Shown: positions 16,321 to 24,750, numbered from the stretch's first letter. The stretch: 64,000 bases of DNA from Acinetobacter geminorum (GCF_013009345.1 NZ_JABELE010000012.1:1-64000); one strand, 5' to 3'. Numbers and translations are program-made. The notes: generated from the sequence alone by a model not told the origin.

Positions 16321-16596
16321 TTAACGTTTAGATTTCTTGTCAACACCGTGACCACGATAGGTACGAGTTGGCGCGAATTCACCGAGTTTATGACCAACCA
16401 TATGCTCAGTAACAATTACTGGAACGTGGTTACGACCATTATGAACAGAAATTGTTAAACCAACAAAATCTGGAAGGATCATCGAACGACGAGACCAAGT
16501 TTTAATCGGCTTGCGAGAGTTACTAGCAACAGCCGCTTCAACCTTAGCGAACAAGTGCGCATCGACGAATGGGCCTTTTTTCAGAGAACGAGGCAT
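16321..16596 (-). CDS. rpsS: 30S ribosomal protein S19
   Basis: This is a 91-residue protein: MPRSLKKGPFVDAHLFAKV at the start, the TWSRRSMILPDFVGLTISVHNG core (quoted in part) and GHKLGEFAPTRTYRGH. It forms the 30S head with S13 and makes the B1a bridge. It lies 13 bp after rplB and 8 bp before rplV. Confidence 0.98.
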   Translation of the reverse strand: MPRSLKKGPFVDAHLFAKVEAAVASNSRKPIKTWSRRSMILPDFVGLTISVHNGRNHVPVIVTEHMVGHKLGEFAPTRTYRGHGVDKKSKR

Positions 16597-16609
16597 TAGT
16601 CAGATTCCT

Positions 16610-17434
16610 TTACTTGACGCGACGGTCGCGAATAATCATCTTAGTCGTACGCTTATTGGTACGTGTCTTGTACCCTTTAGCTTTTTGACCCCATGGGCTT
16701 ACAGGTTGAATACCTTTATTACGCCCTTCACCACCACCGTGCGGGTGATCAATCGGGTTCATCGCCATACCACGTACGGTAGGACGAACACCACGCCAGC
16801 GCGAAGCACCAGCTTTACCCAATGAACGAAGGTTATTTTCTTGGTTAGAAACTTCACCAATTACAGCGCGGCATTCAACATGTACTTTACGCATTTCGCC
16901 TGAACGAAGACGAATAATTGCGTAAGAACCATCACGACCCAACAACTGAACAGAAGCACCAGCAGAACGCGCTAATTGCGCACCCTTACCAATTTTAAGT
17001 TCAACGTTATGAAGTGTAGAACCGATCGGCATATTACGAAGTGGCAAGCAGTTACCTGGACGAATTGGAGCATCGTTACCAGATTGTACTTTATCGCCAG
17101 CACGTAAGCCTTTAGGTGCGATGATATAACGACGCTCACCATCAGCATATTTCAACAAAGCAATATGTGCTGTACGGTTTGGATCGTATTCAATACGCTC
17201 TACAACAGCTGGGATGCTGTCTTTGTTACGTTTGAAGTCAACGATACGGTAGTGTTGTTTATGACCACCACCAACGTGACGAGTAGTAATGTGACCGTTG
17301 TTATTACGACCACCAGTACGTTTTTTAGCTTCAACCAACGGTGCGTAAGGAGCGCCTTTGTGAAGATGGTCATGAACCACTTTCTCTACAAAGCGACGTC
17401 CTGGAGACGTTGGCTTACATTTTTGAATCGGCAT
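16610..17434 (-). CDS. rplB: 50S ribosomal protein L2
   Basis: The 274-residue protein starts MPIQKCKPTSPGRRFVEKV. Its C-domain carries the conserved VRGMAMNPIDHPHGGGEGRN motif with the His residues near the peptidyl-transferase centre. It is required for subunit association. It lies 11 bp after rplW. Confidence 0.98.
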   Translation of the reverse strand: MPIQKCKPTSPGRRFVEKVVHDHLHKGAPYAPLVEAKKRTGGRNNNGHITTRHVGGGHKQHYRIVDFKRNKDSIPAVVERIEYDPNRTAHIALLKYADGERRYIIAPKGLRAGDKVQSGNDAPIRPGNCLPLRNMPIGSTLHNVELKIGKGAQLARSAGASVQLLGRDGSYAIIRLRSGEMRKVHVECRAVIGEVSNQENNLRSLGKAGASRWRGVRPTVRGMAMNPIDHPHGGGEGRNKGIQPVSPWGQKAKGYKTRTNKRTTKMIIRDRRVK

Positions 17435-17445
17435 AATTTTCGTCC

Positions 17446-17766
17446 TTATTCCGCTGCGCTTTCAGCGGTATCGCCCAAGTCAGCCATTTCAACATCTTGG
17501 CCAGCTTTCAGGGTGACGTATGCTTTTTTAACATCAGAACGGCGTCCCAATGTACGACCAAAGCGCTTAGTCTTACCTTTAGTAATAGTTGTGTTAACTT
17601 TAACAACTTCTACACCAAAAAGTTTTTCAACTGCTTTTTTGATTTCAAGCTTAGTAGCATTGATGTCTACTTTAAATACTTGAACACCAACAGTATCACC
17701 TAATACTTGTGCCTTTTCTGAGAAGACTGGTCCTTTTAGGACTTGATAGATACGTTCGTTGTTCAT
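17446..17766 (-). CDS. rplW: 50S ribosomal protein L23
   Basis: The 106-residue protein has the typical N-terminus ERIYQVLKGPVFSEKAQ and the core FKVDINATKLEIKKAVEKLF. It is the docking site for trigger factor and SRP at the tunnel exit. Its start overlaps the rplD stop by 4 bp. Confidence 0.98.
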   Translation of the reverse strand: MNNERIYQVLKGPVFSEKAQVLGDTVGVQVFKVDINATKLEIKKAVEKLFGVEVVKVNTTITKGKTKRFGRTLGRRSDVKKAYVTLKAGQDVEMADLGDTAESAAE

Positions 17767-18365
17767 CCGAGTTCTACCTCAATTTTCTTAGCAGCAGCTA
17801 CAGACATCACAACTTTATCAAACGCGATCAAGCTTACAGGATCGATTGCAGTTGCATCTACCACATCTACATGCGGAAGGTTGCGTGCTGCAAGATATAA
17901 GTTCTCATCTACAGCGTCAGTAACGATTAATGCACGAGCAGCATTTAAGTCGTTAAGCTTAGCAAGCAATTCTTTAGTTTTTGGAGCTGCAACTGCAAAC
18001 TCTTCAACTAATACAAGACGATCTTGGCGAACAAGTTCAGCTAAGATACATTGCATTGCACCGCGGTACATCTTACGGTTTACTTTTTGAGACCAATCTT
18101 GTGGACGAGCAGCAAAAGTTTTACCACCGCCAACCCAGATAGGGCTACGAATAGAACCCGCACGAGCACGACCAGTACCTTTTTGACGGAATGGCTTTTT
18201 ACCACCGCCAGAAACGTCTGCACGTGATTTCTGAGCACGAGTACCTTGACGACCACCTGCTAAGTAAGCAGTAACAACTTGGTGTACAAGAGCTTCGTTA
18301 AATTCACGTCCGAAAGCAACTTCAGACAATTCAACAGCAGAGCCGGAAACAGTTTTCAAATTCAC
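17763..18365 (-). CDS. rplD: 50S ribosomal protein L4
   Basis: The 200-residue protein contains the long tunnel-lining loop (GTRAQKSRADVSGGGKKPFRQKGTGRARAG, residues 42-71, given here by its ends) and the IWVGGGKTFAARPQDW motif. In E. coli L4 represses the S10 operon by attenuating transcription in the leader and blocking translation. A leader of about 160 nt exists here, but its fold has not been matched to the E. coli target. Confidence 0.98.
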   Translation of the reverse strand: MNLKTVSGSAVELSEVAFGREFNEALVHQVVTAYLAGGRQGTRAQKSRADVSGGGKKPFRQKGTGRARAGSIRSPIWVGGGKTFAARPQDWSQKVNRKMYRGAMQCILAELVRQDRLVLVEEFAVAAPKTKELLAKLNDLNAARALIVTDAVDENLYLAARNLPHVDVVDATAIDPVSLIAFDKVVMSVAAAKKIEVELG

Positions 18366-18376
18366 GGTATTTCCCC

Positions 18377-19015
18377 TCAGGCCTTGATGGTAGGACGTAC
18401 AATCACGTCACCGCCAGTTGCACCAGGAATTGCACCTTTAACAACTAAAACAGAACGTTCAGCGTCAATAGATACGATTTCAAGACCTTGTACTGTTACG
18501 CGTTCGTCACCTAAGTGACCAGCCATTTTCTTGCCTTTGAACACGCGTCCAGGAGTCTGGTTTTGACCTGTAGAACCTAATACACGGTGAGAAACTGAGT
18601 TACCGTGAGTAGCGTCTTGAGTACGGAAGTTCCAACGTTTAACACCACCTTGGAAACCTTTACCTTTTGATTGACCAGTTACGTCAACAATTTGACCAAC
18701 TGCGAACAAATCAACGCCAATAGTACCGCCAACTTCACGGCCTTCAAGCTCAGCTTCAGTAACACGGAACTCTTTAACTAAACGACCAGCAGCAACACCA
18801 GCTTTCGCGAAGTGACCTTTCTGAGCGCTAGTTACGCGAGATTCGCGACGTTCACCAGTAGTTACTTGAACAGCTTGATAACCATCAGTTTCAAGTGTTT
18901 TGATTTGCGTAATGCGGTTTGGATCGACTTCGATGACTGTAACAGGTACAGAAACACCTGCATCTGTAAAGATGCGAGTCATACCACATTTGCGACCGAC
19001 TAAACCAATAGCCAT
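18377..19015 (-). CDS. rplC: 50S ribosomal protein L3
   Basis: I use the ATG at 19015 (MAIGLVGRKCGMTRIF, 212 residues). The longer reading (MHMAIGL, from 19021) would put its AGAGG Shine-Dalgarno only 3 nt from the ATG, while for the shorter start the spacing is 9 nt. The conserved KRWNFRTQDATHGNSVSHR and GSTGQNQTPGRVFKGKKMAG segments, whose Gln is methylated by PrmB in E. coli, are present. Confidence 0.96.
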   Translation of the reverse strand: MAIGLVGRKCGMTRIFTDAGVSVPVTVIEVDPNRITQIKTLETDGYQAVQVTTGERRESRVTSAQKGHFAKAGVAAGRLVKEFRVTEAELEGREVGGTIGVDLFAVGQIVDVTGQSKGKGFQGGVKRWNFRTQDATHGNSVSHRVLGSTGQNQTPGRVFKGKKMAGHLGDERVTVQGLEIVSIDAERSVLVVKGAIPGATGGDVIVRPTIKA

Positions 19016-19073
19016 GTGCATAAACCTCTAAAAAAGCGGCCTAATTAACTTAGAAGTTAATCAACCGAAAGCC

Positions 19074-19385
19074 TTAACCCAAAGCGATCTGAACATCAAC
19101 ACCAGCCGCAAGATCTAATTTCATCAATGCATCAACAGTTTTATCTGTAGGTTGAACGATGTCGATCAAACGTTTATAGGTGCGGATTTCGTACTGGTCA
19201 CGCGCATCTTTGTTAACGTGCGGTGAAGTAAGAACGTTGAAGCGTTCGATGCGAGTAGGCATCGGAATTGGACCACAAACTTGTGCGCCAGTACGCTTAG
19301 CGGTTTCTACGATCTCTTGAGCAGATTGATCAATCAGACGATGATCAAAAGACTTCAAACGGATACGAATTCTCTGGTTAGACAT
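19074..19385 (-). CDS. rpsJ: 30S ribosomal protein S10
   Basis: I use the ATG at 19385, which gives the standard 103-residue protein MSNQRIRIRLKSFDHRLID. The in-frame extension upstream (MILYMFGLEFTG) belongs to the leader, and GGAG lies at proper spacing for the short start. S10 is in the 30S head and, with NusB, forms the antitermination factor NusE. It is the first gene of the 28-gene superoperon. Confidence 0.97.
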   Translation of the reverse strand: MSNQRIRIRLKSFDHRLIDQSAQEIVETAKRTGAQVCGPIPMPTRIERFNVLTSPHVNKDARDQYEIRTYKRLIDIVQPTDKTVDALMKLDLAAGVDVQIALG

Positions 19386-19503
19386 ACCAGTAAACTCCAA
19401 GCCAAACATATAAAGAATCACCCTTGACGCATCTCACCCACTGGTAAGTGTCAAAGGCAGTGAAAATCACTAAGGTCATGATCGATGCCACGACTGTAAT
19501 GCA

Positions 19504-19530
19504 CATTTACTACTTTCTTCGCAGTAAATG
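19504..19530 (-). other. Hairpin in the S10 leader
   Basis: CATTTACT (19504-19511) and AGTAAATG (19523-19530) pair perfectly around an 11-nt loop, about 15 nt after the predicted transcription start. It is a candidate part of the leader through which L4 or another protein could control the superoperon. Confidence 0.5.
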
Positions 19531-19552
19531 CCCCTCCTTTTGAGGGTCGCCC

Positions 19553-19581
19553 ATTATAACGATTGTTTAAGTCTTATGCAA
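19553..19581 (-). promoter_or_regulatory. Promoter of the S10-spc-alpha superoperon
   Basis: Read on the minus strand, TTGCAT (19581-19576), a 17-bp spacer and a consensus TATAAT (19558-19553) form a near-ideal sigma-70 promoter. Transcription would start near 19546, giving a leader of about 160 nt before rpsJ. Confidence 0.88.
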
Positions 19582-19638
19582 TTCTCTTTTTCTATTTTTT
19601 GTTCAAAACACACTTTAACCTAGTATTCTCAACTCACT

Positions 19639-20367
19639 CTAGGCATTTATGACAAATTCAATCGCTTTATTTAAGAGTTGATTACCTTGTTCAAATTTTT
19701 GTGCTTCTGAATATTGTAGTTCACTCACAGGCTGCACATATTCTCCATTAAAAATAGATAGCTCTTCTTCATTTTCAAGTAAGAGTTCTAAAGCTGCCGG
19801 TGTCATTTCTGGATGAAATTGAAAGCCCAGTACATTTTTTCCAATTTGATACATCTGATTACGACAAGCTATATTCTCGGCTAAGTGTATGGCACCTTTG
19901 GGTATTTCAAATGTTTCGCTATGCCACTGCATCACCTTTATCTTTTCAGGCAATGGGAAACTGTCTTGAGGTAAATTTGCCACCCTCTGAACTGTCGACC
20001 AGCCAAGTTCCTGATAGCGGTTTCGACTGACTGCGGCGCCTAGTGCATTAGCAATTAGCTGCCCACCCAAACAGAGACCTATAGCAGGCTTTCCTGCTGC
20101 TAAATAACGACGCAACCATCTTTTCTCTATCTTAAGCCATGGATAATTCGCTTCATCATTTACACTCATGGTGCCACCCATGACTAATAATAAGTCAACC
20201 TCATCAATTTGTGGTAAAGCTTCTATTTCAAGTGACCGATCAACCGGAAGTGCAAAAAACTCCGTAGAACTAATAGTCGCGTGGTGAGCTTTTAAAAATG
20301 AATAACAACTCCCAAAACCCTCACCCGCGATATGTTGAAAATAATGAACTCTTAAATGCGACTTCAT
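19639..20367 (-). CDS. Class I glutamine amidotransferase-like protein
   Basis: I take the start at the ATG at 20367 (MKSHLRVHYFQH, 242 residues); a TTG start further up adds 19 residues without family support. The fold is a stand-alone class I glutamine amidotransferase. The nucleophile Cys is in GLCLGGQ, the catalytic His-Glu pair in FQFHPEMT, and an oxyanion-loop-like VMGGTMSVND lies before them. Relatives resemble the GMP-synthase glutaminase domain. The acceptor substrate is unknown. It is transcribed divergently from the metC-like gene. Confidence 0.82.
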   Translation of the reverse strand: MKSHLRVHYFQHIAGEGFGSCYSFLKAHHATISSTEFFALPVDRSLEIEALPQIDEVDLLLVMGGTMSVNDEANYPWLKIEKRWLRRYLAAGKPAIGLCLGGQLIANALGAAVSRNRYQELGWSTVQRVANLPQDSFPLPEKIKVMQWHSETFEIPKGAIHLAENIACRNQMYQIGKNVLGFQFHPEMTPAALELLLENEEELSIFNGEYVQPVSELQYSEAQKFEQGNQLLNKAIEFVINA

Positions 20368-20535
20368 GCGCTTAAACCTATTGTTGTTAGAATGTTGTAG
20401 TGGTCTTTGCAAAAATAAAGCCAAGTTTTTGTTTTATAGGTCTACTGTAACGAAACCTCTTACAAAACTTTATAAATCTAGCGAAGAGGTTAAATTTCTC
20501 TTAATCTAACTTTATCATTTAAAACATAACGCACT

Positions 20536-21726
20536 ATGAAAAAGCATAACGATTTCCAGACTCGCCTCATTCATGCCCCAAGAAAGGCTCCGCAATTCAT
20601 TGAAACAGTGCAACCTCCCTTATTTCGCGCATCAACCATTATTTTCAAATCAACTTCGCACCTTTTTGATCGCCACTGGACTGACGAATATGACTATAGC
20701 TATGGAACACATGGCACCCCCACTACCTTCACCCTAGGCGACAATATTGCGCAAATTGAAGGTGGTTTGCATTGTTTGCTTGCACCGAGTGGCCTATCCG
20801 CAATTAATATTGTGAATTCAGCATTTTTAAGCACTAATGATGAAGTATGGGTCCCAGACAATATATATGGACCAAATCTAGAACACTTAACCTATCTACA
20901 AAGTCAATATGGCATTATTGTTAAAGTATATAACCCCATTGACGCTGCAAGTTTTCAACCCACCGAAAGAAGTAAACTATTATGGTTAGAAGCTGCAGGT
21001 TCAGTTACTTTAGAATTCCCTGACCTTAAAAATCTAGTCAAAAAAGCTAAAAAACATGGTGTATTGACTGCTCTAGATAACACTTGGGGAGCTGGGCTTG
21101 CGTTTAATGCTTTTAATTTTTCTGATGAACATCTATCTATCGATTTAACCGTTCACGCACTCACCAAATATCCAAGTGGTGGTGGTGATATCTTAATGGG
21201 TAGCATTGTAACTCGTGATGAGAAGCTTCATCATCGCCTATTCCGTACCCACGCCATTTTAGGTATTGCAGTTTCAGGAGATGATGCGGCTCAAGTTCAG
21301 CGCAGTCTTGCTCATATGTCTTTACGCTATGAACAACAATCAGCCAATGCTCAAACTTTACTTAAGTGGCTAAAGGACCAACGCCAATTTGCACAAGTTC
21401 TACACCCAAGTGATAAATCCTCACCAGGCCATCAATATTGGCAAGAAATCTGCATAGACGGTCAAAGTGCTGGCTTAGTGAGTGTTATTTTTAAACATGA
21501 ATATGACATTACAGCAGTACGTCGTTTCTGCGATGCATTAGAGTTATTTAAACTCGGCTTTAGCTGGGGTGGACCCGTTAGCCTGATTATGCTTTATGAT
21601 TTAAAAATGATGAGAAAACTTGAGAATACACATTTACAACAAGGTTTATTGGTTCGATTCTGTATAGGACTAGAAGATCCGCAAGATTTGATACAAGATA
21701 TCGAAAATGCACTGAAACAACTGTAA
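20536..21726 (+). CDS. metC: Cystathionine beta-lyase-like PLP enzyme
   Basis: The 396-residue protein belongs to the Cys/Met-metabolism PLP family. The PLP-binding Lys lies in HALTKYPSGGGDILMGS, and upstream are the cofactor-contacting IEGGLHCLLAPSGLSAI segment (quoted in part) and the ALDNTWGAG motif. It probably cleaves cystathionine to homocysteine, pyruvate and ammonia in methionine synthesis. The active-site motif has Gly-Gly-Gly-Asp where many family members have Gly-His-Ser-Asp, so a different beta/gamma-lyase substrate is possible. No strong Shine-Dalgarno is visible. Confidence 0.8.
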   Translation: MKKHNDFQTRLIHAPRKAPQFIETVQPPLFRASTIIFKSTSHLFDRHWTDEYDYSYGTHGTPTTFTLGDNIAQIEGGLHCLLAPSGLSAINIVNSAFLSTNDEVWVPDNIYGPNLEHLTYLQSQYGIIVKVYNPIDAASFQPTERSKLLWLEAAGSVTLEFPDLKNLVKKAKKHGVLTALDNTWGAGLAFNAFNFSDEHLSIDLTVHALTKYPSGGGDILMGSIVTRDEKLHHRLFRTHAILGIAVSGDDAAQVQRSLAHMSLRYEQQSANAQTLLKWLKDQRQFAQVLHPSDKSSPGHQYWQEICIDGQSAGLVSVIFKHEYDITAVRRFCDALELFKLGFSWGGPVSLIMLYDLKMMRKLENTHLQQGLLVRFCIGLEDPQDLIQDIENALKQL

Positions 21727-21768
21727 AACGACAACATCATAGTGACTCAAACCATAGGATAAAAATAT

Positions 21769-23316
21769 ATGGGTACACCGATTGTTATTGCTAAAAATAT
21801 TAATGACACATCAAAAGAAATTGTTTTACTTCCCCAGTTTGCTAACCGTCATGGACTTATTGCAGGCGCCACAGGTACAGGTAAAACAGTTACGTTAAAA
21901 GTTCTAGCAGAGAGTTTCTCTCGAATCGGTGTGCCGGTATTTCTTGCCGATGCTAAAGGCGATGTTTCGAGTCTCGCAAAAGCTGGTGAAGCTTCGGATA
22001 AATTTAATGAACGCTTAAAACTTTTACAAATTGATAGTGTTCCATTCGCAGCGAACCCAGTTGTTTTTTGGGATTTATTTGGTCAGCAAGGCCATCCTAT
22101 TCGAACCACTATTTCTGAAATTGGGCCAATTTTATTGGCTCGCATGCTCAATTTAAACGATACCCAAGAAGGTGTTTTATCCGCTGTATTCCGCATTGCA
22201 GATGACCAAGGTCTACTATTAGTCGACTTTAAAGACTTAAAAGCCATGATTACGTTTGTTAGCGAACATGCAGCCGAATTTAAAGCTGAATATGGCAATT
22301 TATCTCCAGCCAGCCTAGGTGCCATTCAGCGCAACTTACTCGCTCTTGCCGATCAAGGTGGGGAGCAATTTTTTGGGGAACCAGCTTTAAATATTCTGGA
22401 TTTTATCCAAACCGATGCAAACGAACACGGCTATATCAATATTCTTGCTGCCGACAAGCTCATGAATACGCCTAAGTTATATGCCACTTTCCTCTTATGG
22501 ATGCTTTCAGAGCTATTTGAACAGCTACCAGAAGTCGGTGATATGGATAAGCCTAAACTCGTGTTTTTCTTTGATGAAGCTCACTTGTTATTTGATAATG
22601 CCAGCCAAGCTCTACAAGACAAGATTGAACAAGTGGTACGTTTAATTCGTTCTAAAGGAGTAGGTATCTATTTCATTACCCAAAATCCACTCGACTTACC
22701 CGAAAGCGTTCTTGGTCAACTTGGTAATCGCGTTCAACATGCATTACGTGCATTCACCCCTAAAGATCAAAAAGCTGTAAAAACCGCAGCAGACACTTTC
22801 CGTGCTAATCCAGAGTTTAAAGTTGATGAAGCTATTACCCAACTTGGTGTTGGTGAGGCATTAATTAGCTGTCTAGATGAACAAGGAACTCCACAGATTG
22901 TAGAACGTGGCTGGGTCATGCCGCCCTACTCTTCATTTACACCGATCACTCCAGAAGAGCGTCAGACTTTAAACTCGCAAAGTATTATTGCTGGGGTTTA
23001 TGAACAAGCTGTAGATCGTGATAGCGCCTATGAAATGCTACAGAATAAAGTTGCTGAACGAGAACAACAGCAGCAAGACGCCGAACTTGCAAAACAACAA
23101 GCTAAAGAACAAGAAACTTTAGCAAAACAGCAAGCTAAAGAGCAGGAACGTTTGGCACGTGAACAATTAAAAGAGGAAGAAAGAGCAGCCCGTGAACGAG
23201 CTAAACTCACACAAGACATTGTTGGAACTTTTGCTAAAAGTGCTGCACGCAGTTTAGGAGGAAGTACTGGCCAAAAACTCGTAAGAGGCTTACTTGGCTC
23301 TTTATTTGGTAAATAA
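21769..23316 (+). CDS. HerA-like ATPase (DUF853/YjgR family)
   Basis: The 515-residue protein has a Walker A motif GATGTGKT near residue 33 and a Walker B motif VFFFDEAHLLF near 265, followed by SKGVGIYFITQNPLDLP. This fits the DUF853 helicase-HerA-like family, of which E. coli YjgR is a member of unknown function. Residues 425-485 form a Gln/Lys/Glu/Arg-rich coiled coil, and the end (SLGGSTGQKLVRGLLGSLFGK) is a Gly-rich patch usual in the family. It lies 42 bp after the metC-like gene and is closed by a terminator. Confidence 0.88.
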   Translation: MGTPIVIAKNINDTSKEIVLLPQFANRHGLIAGATGTGKTVTLKVLAESFSRIGVPVFLADAKGDVSSLAKAGEASDKFNERLKLLQIDSVPFAANPVVFWDLFGQQGHPIRTTISEIGPILLARMLNLNDTQEGVLSAVFRIADDQGLLLVDFKDLKAMITFVSEHAAEFKAEYGNLSPASLGAIQRNLLALADQGGEQFFGEPALNILDFIQTDANEHGYINILAADKLMNTPKLYATFLLWMLSELFEQLPEVGDMDKPKLVFFFDEAHLLFDNASQALQDKIEQVVRLIRSKGVGIYFITQNPLDLPESVLGQLGNRVQHALRAFTPKDQKAVKTAADTFRANPEFKVDEAITQLGVGEALISCLDEQGTPQIVERGWVMPPYSSFTPITPEERQTLNSQSIIAGVYEQAVDRDSAYEMLQNKVAEREQQQQDAELAKQQAKEQETLAKQQAKEQERLAREQLKEEERAARERAKLTQDIVGTFAKSAARSLGGSTGQKLVRGLLGSLFGK

Positions 23317-23341
23317 AAATATTAAAAAAATTGCGTTAATT

Positions 23342-23370
23342 TTAGGGGATTTTATATCCCCTAATTTTTT
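23342..23370 (+). terminator. Intrinsic terminator after the HerA-like gene
   Basis: The stem TTAGGGGAT / ATCCCCTAA with loop TTTAT is followed by six T. It also isolates the downstream NsrR-controlled promoter from read-through. Confidence 0.92.
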
Positions 23371-23393
23371 TATGGTTTTTTATAAAAAAGTTA

Positions 23394-23433
23394 TTGCCAT
23401 TAATTTTTTAAAGATGTATTTTAAATACATCTT
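23394..23433 (+). promoter_or_regulatory. Promoter overlapped by an NsrR operator
   Basis: TTGCCA (23394-23399), a 17-bp spacer and TATTTT (23417-23422) form the promoter. Over the -10 lies a perfect palindrome: AAGATGTATTT (23411-23421), one base, and AAATACATCTT (23423-23433). This is the known 11-1-11 NsrR consensus (AAGATGYATTT-N-AAATRCATCTT). Because nsrR is the second gene downstream, nitric-oxide-relieved repression of this promoter is the simplest reading. Confidence 0.9.
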
Positions 23434-23460
23434 ATATAGACAGATAATTAAGGTCTAGTC

Positions 23461-24225
23461 ATGACTCCACAACAAATTGAGCTTGTTAAATCTACTGTAC
23501 CGGTTTTACGTGAACACGGCGTTACGCTGACCACATACTTTTATAAGCGCATGCTTAATAACAATCCCGAATTAAAAAATGTTTTTAATTTAGATGACCA
23601 AACCAGCTTACGTCAGCCACGTGCTCTTGCAGCTGCTGTGCTTGCTTATGCAGAAAATATTGAGAACCCCACTGTTCTAGCTAAAGCTGTTGAACGTATC
23701 ACCACTAAACACGTGAGCTTAGATATCCAACCAGACCAATATGCAATTGTTGGAGACAACTTGCTTCATTCAATTAGTGAAGTACTCAACGTGCCATTCG
23801 AATCAGAGCTTATCGAAGCTTGGAAGCAAGCATACTTACAGTTGGCTGATATCTTGATTGGTGTTGAAAAACAAAAATATGAACAACTTGAAAGCTTAAA
23901 AGGTGGATGGGCTGGCTGGCGTTCATTTGAAATTACTCAAATTGATCCTTTGGAATCTGGCAAACGCTTCACTTTAAAAGCAACTGACCATGAAGACGTA
24001 CTGACTAGCCCAGCAAATGCCTTTATTTCAGTTAAAGTACAAGTTCCCGAACAACAACTTGAACAACCGAAAGCGTTTAAATTTACTGAAGCTCAAGAAG
24101 ATAACTCATATCATTTTGAAGTGCAGCCTGAAGAAAATCATACTGAGTTTTCGGTTGCTAATATTTTACTTGAGCATTATAGAGTGGGTGATCAAGTACA
24201 GGTTTCAGCTCCTTTAACGCTGTAA
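23461..24225 (+). CDS. Truncated flavohaemoglobin-like globin
   Basis: The 254-residue protein aligns almost without gaps with the globin domain of Hmp (residues 1-135). It keeps distal Tyr28 (TTYFYKRM), the distal-pocket Gln in the SLRQPRAL region and proximal His84 (TKHVSLDI). A GGWAGWRSFEI linker follows, then a domain aligned to the Hmp FAD domain. However, the FAD-binding Arg-x-Tyr-Ser motif reads KAFKFT, and the protein stops (VSAPLTL) where the NAD domain should begin. It is therefore predicted to bind haem but not to reduce it by itself. A role in NO dioxygenation, NO sensing or scavenging with a separate reductase is inferred from NsrR control. Confidence 0.88.
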   Translation: MTPQQIELVKSTVPVLREHGVTLTTYFYKRMLNNNPELKNVFNLDDQTSLRQPRALAAAVLAYAENIENPTVLAKAVERITTKHVSLDIQPDQYAIVGDNLLHSISEVLNVPFESELIEAWKQAYLQLADILIGVEKQKYEQLESLKGGWAGWRSFEITQIDPLESGKRFTLKATDHEDVLTSPANAFISVKVQVPEQQLEQPKAFKFTEAQEDNSYHFEVQPEENHTEFSVANILLEHYRVGDQVQVSAPLTL

Positions 24226-24239
24226 TGTAAAAACCTCTT

Positions 24240-24271
24240 GCCTGAAAGTTTTCTTATTTAGACTTTCAGGC
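24240..24271. other. Perfect inverted repeat between the globin gene and nsrR
   Basis: GCCTGAAAGT (24240-24249) and ACTTTCAGGC (24262-24271) pair perfectly over 10 bp with a 12-nt loop. There is no T run on either side. It starts 14 bp past the globin stop and could stabilise the upstream mRNA or act as a weak terminator. Confidence 0.6.
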
Positions 24272-24312
24272 TAAGATGATCATCCTTTTAATCTCTTCCA
24301 TTTTTGGTGATC

Positions 24313-24750
24313 ATGCAGCTTAATAAATTTACCGATTATGCATTACGACTCTTAATGTATGTTGCACGCCCAAGTGATGCACCCTACACGATTGCAGAAA
24401 TCGCGAAAGATTTGCATGTTTCACAAAACCATCTAGTTAAAGTTGTTCACTTCATGGGCAAGCAGGAATGGATTATTACCATTCGTGGAAAAGGCGGAGG
24501 AATTCGCTTAAATCCAGATGCACTTAACTCAAATTTAGGTTCAATCGTTCGGATATTACAGGGCGACAATCAAATCGTTGAATGTAATACGCCACCTTGC
24601 GTATTACGCAGTCACTGTGGTTTAAAAGGTATTTTAGATCAGGCTTTAGAAAGCTTTTATCAAAGCCTAGATCAATACACACTCGGAGAAGTTTTGCAGC
24701 AATCAAAATCCGCTCCTGCCAACTCCCCTATTGCATTTTTACAGATCTAA
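24313..24750 (+). CDS. nsrR: NO-sensing repressor NsrR
   Basis: I start at the ATG at 24313 (MQLNKFTDYALRLLMYVA, 145 residues); a TTG 9 bp upstream is less likely. This is an Rrf2-family winged-helix protein. The three Fe-S ligand Cys residues follow the NsrR pattern C-x4-C-x5-C (ECNTPPCVLRSHC), and the recognition region SQNHLVKVVHFMG and wing GKGGGIRL are conserved. The [Fe-S] cluster is destroyed by nitric oxide, which releases DNA. The operator upstream of the globin gene is its expected target. Distinction from other Rrf2 proteins (IscR, RirA) rests on the Cys spacing and the operator. Confidence 0.93.
   Translation: MQLNKFTDYALRLLMYVARPSDAPYTIAEIAKDLHVSQNHLVKVVHFMGKQEWIITIRGKGGGIRLNPDALNSNLGSIVRILQGDNQIVECNTPPCVLRSHCGLKGILDQALESFYQSLDQYTLGEVLQQSKSAPANSPIAFLQI

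Noticed and set aside
17165..17683. Plus-strand 172-codon ORF over rplB and rplW
   Set aside because: It lies antisense to two certain ribosomal genes, has a low-complexity Thr/Val/Phe composition and has no supporting signals.
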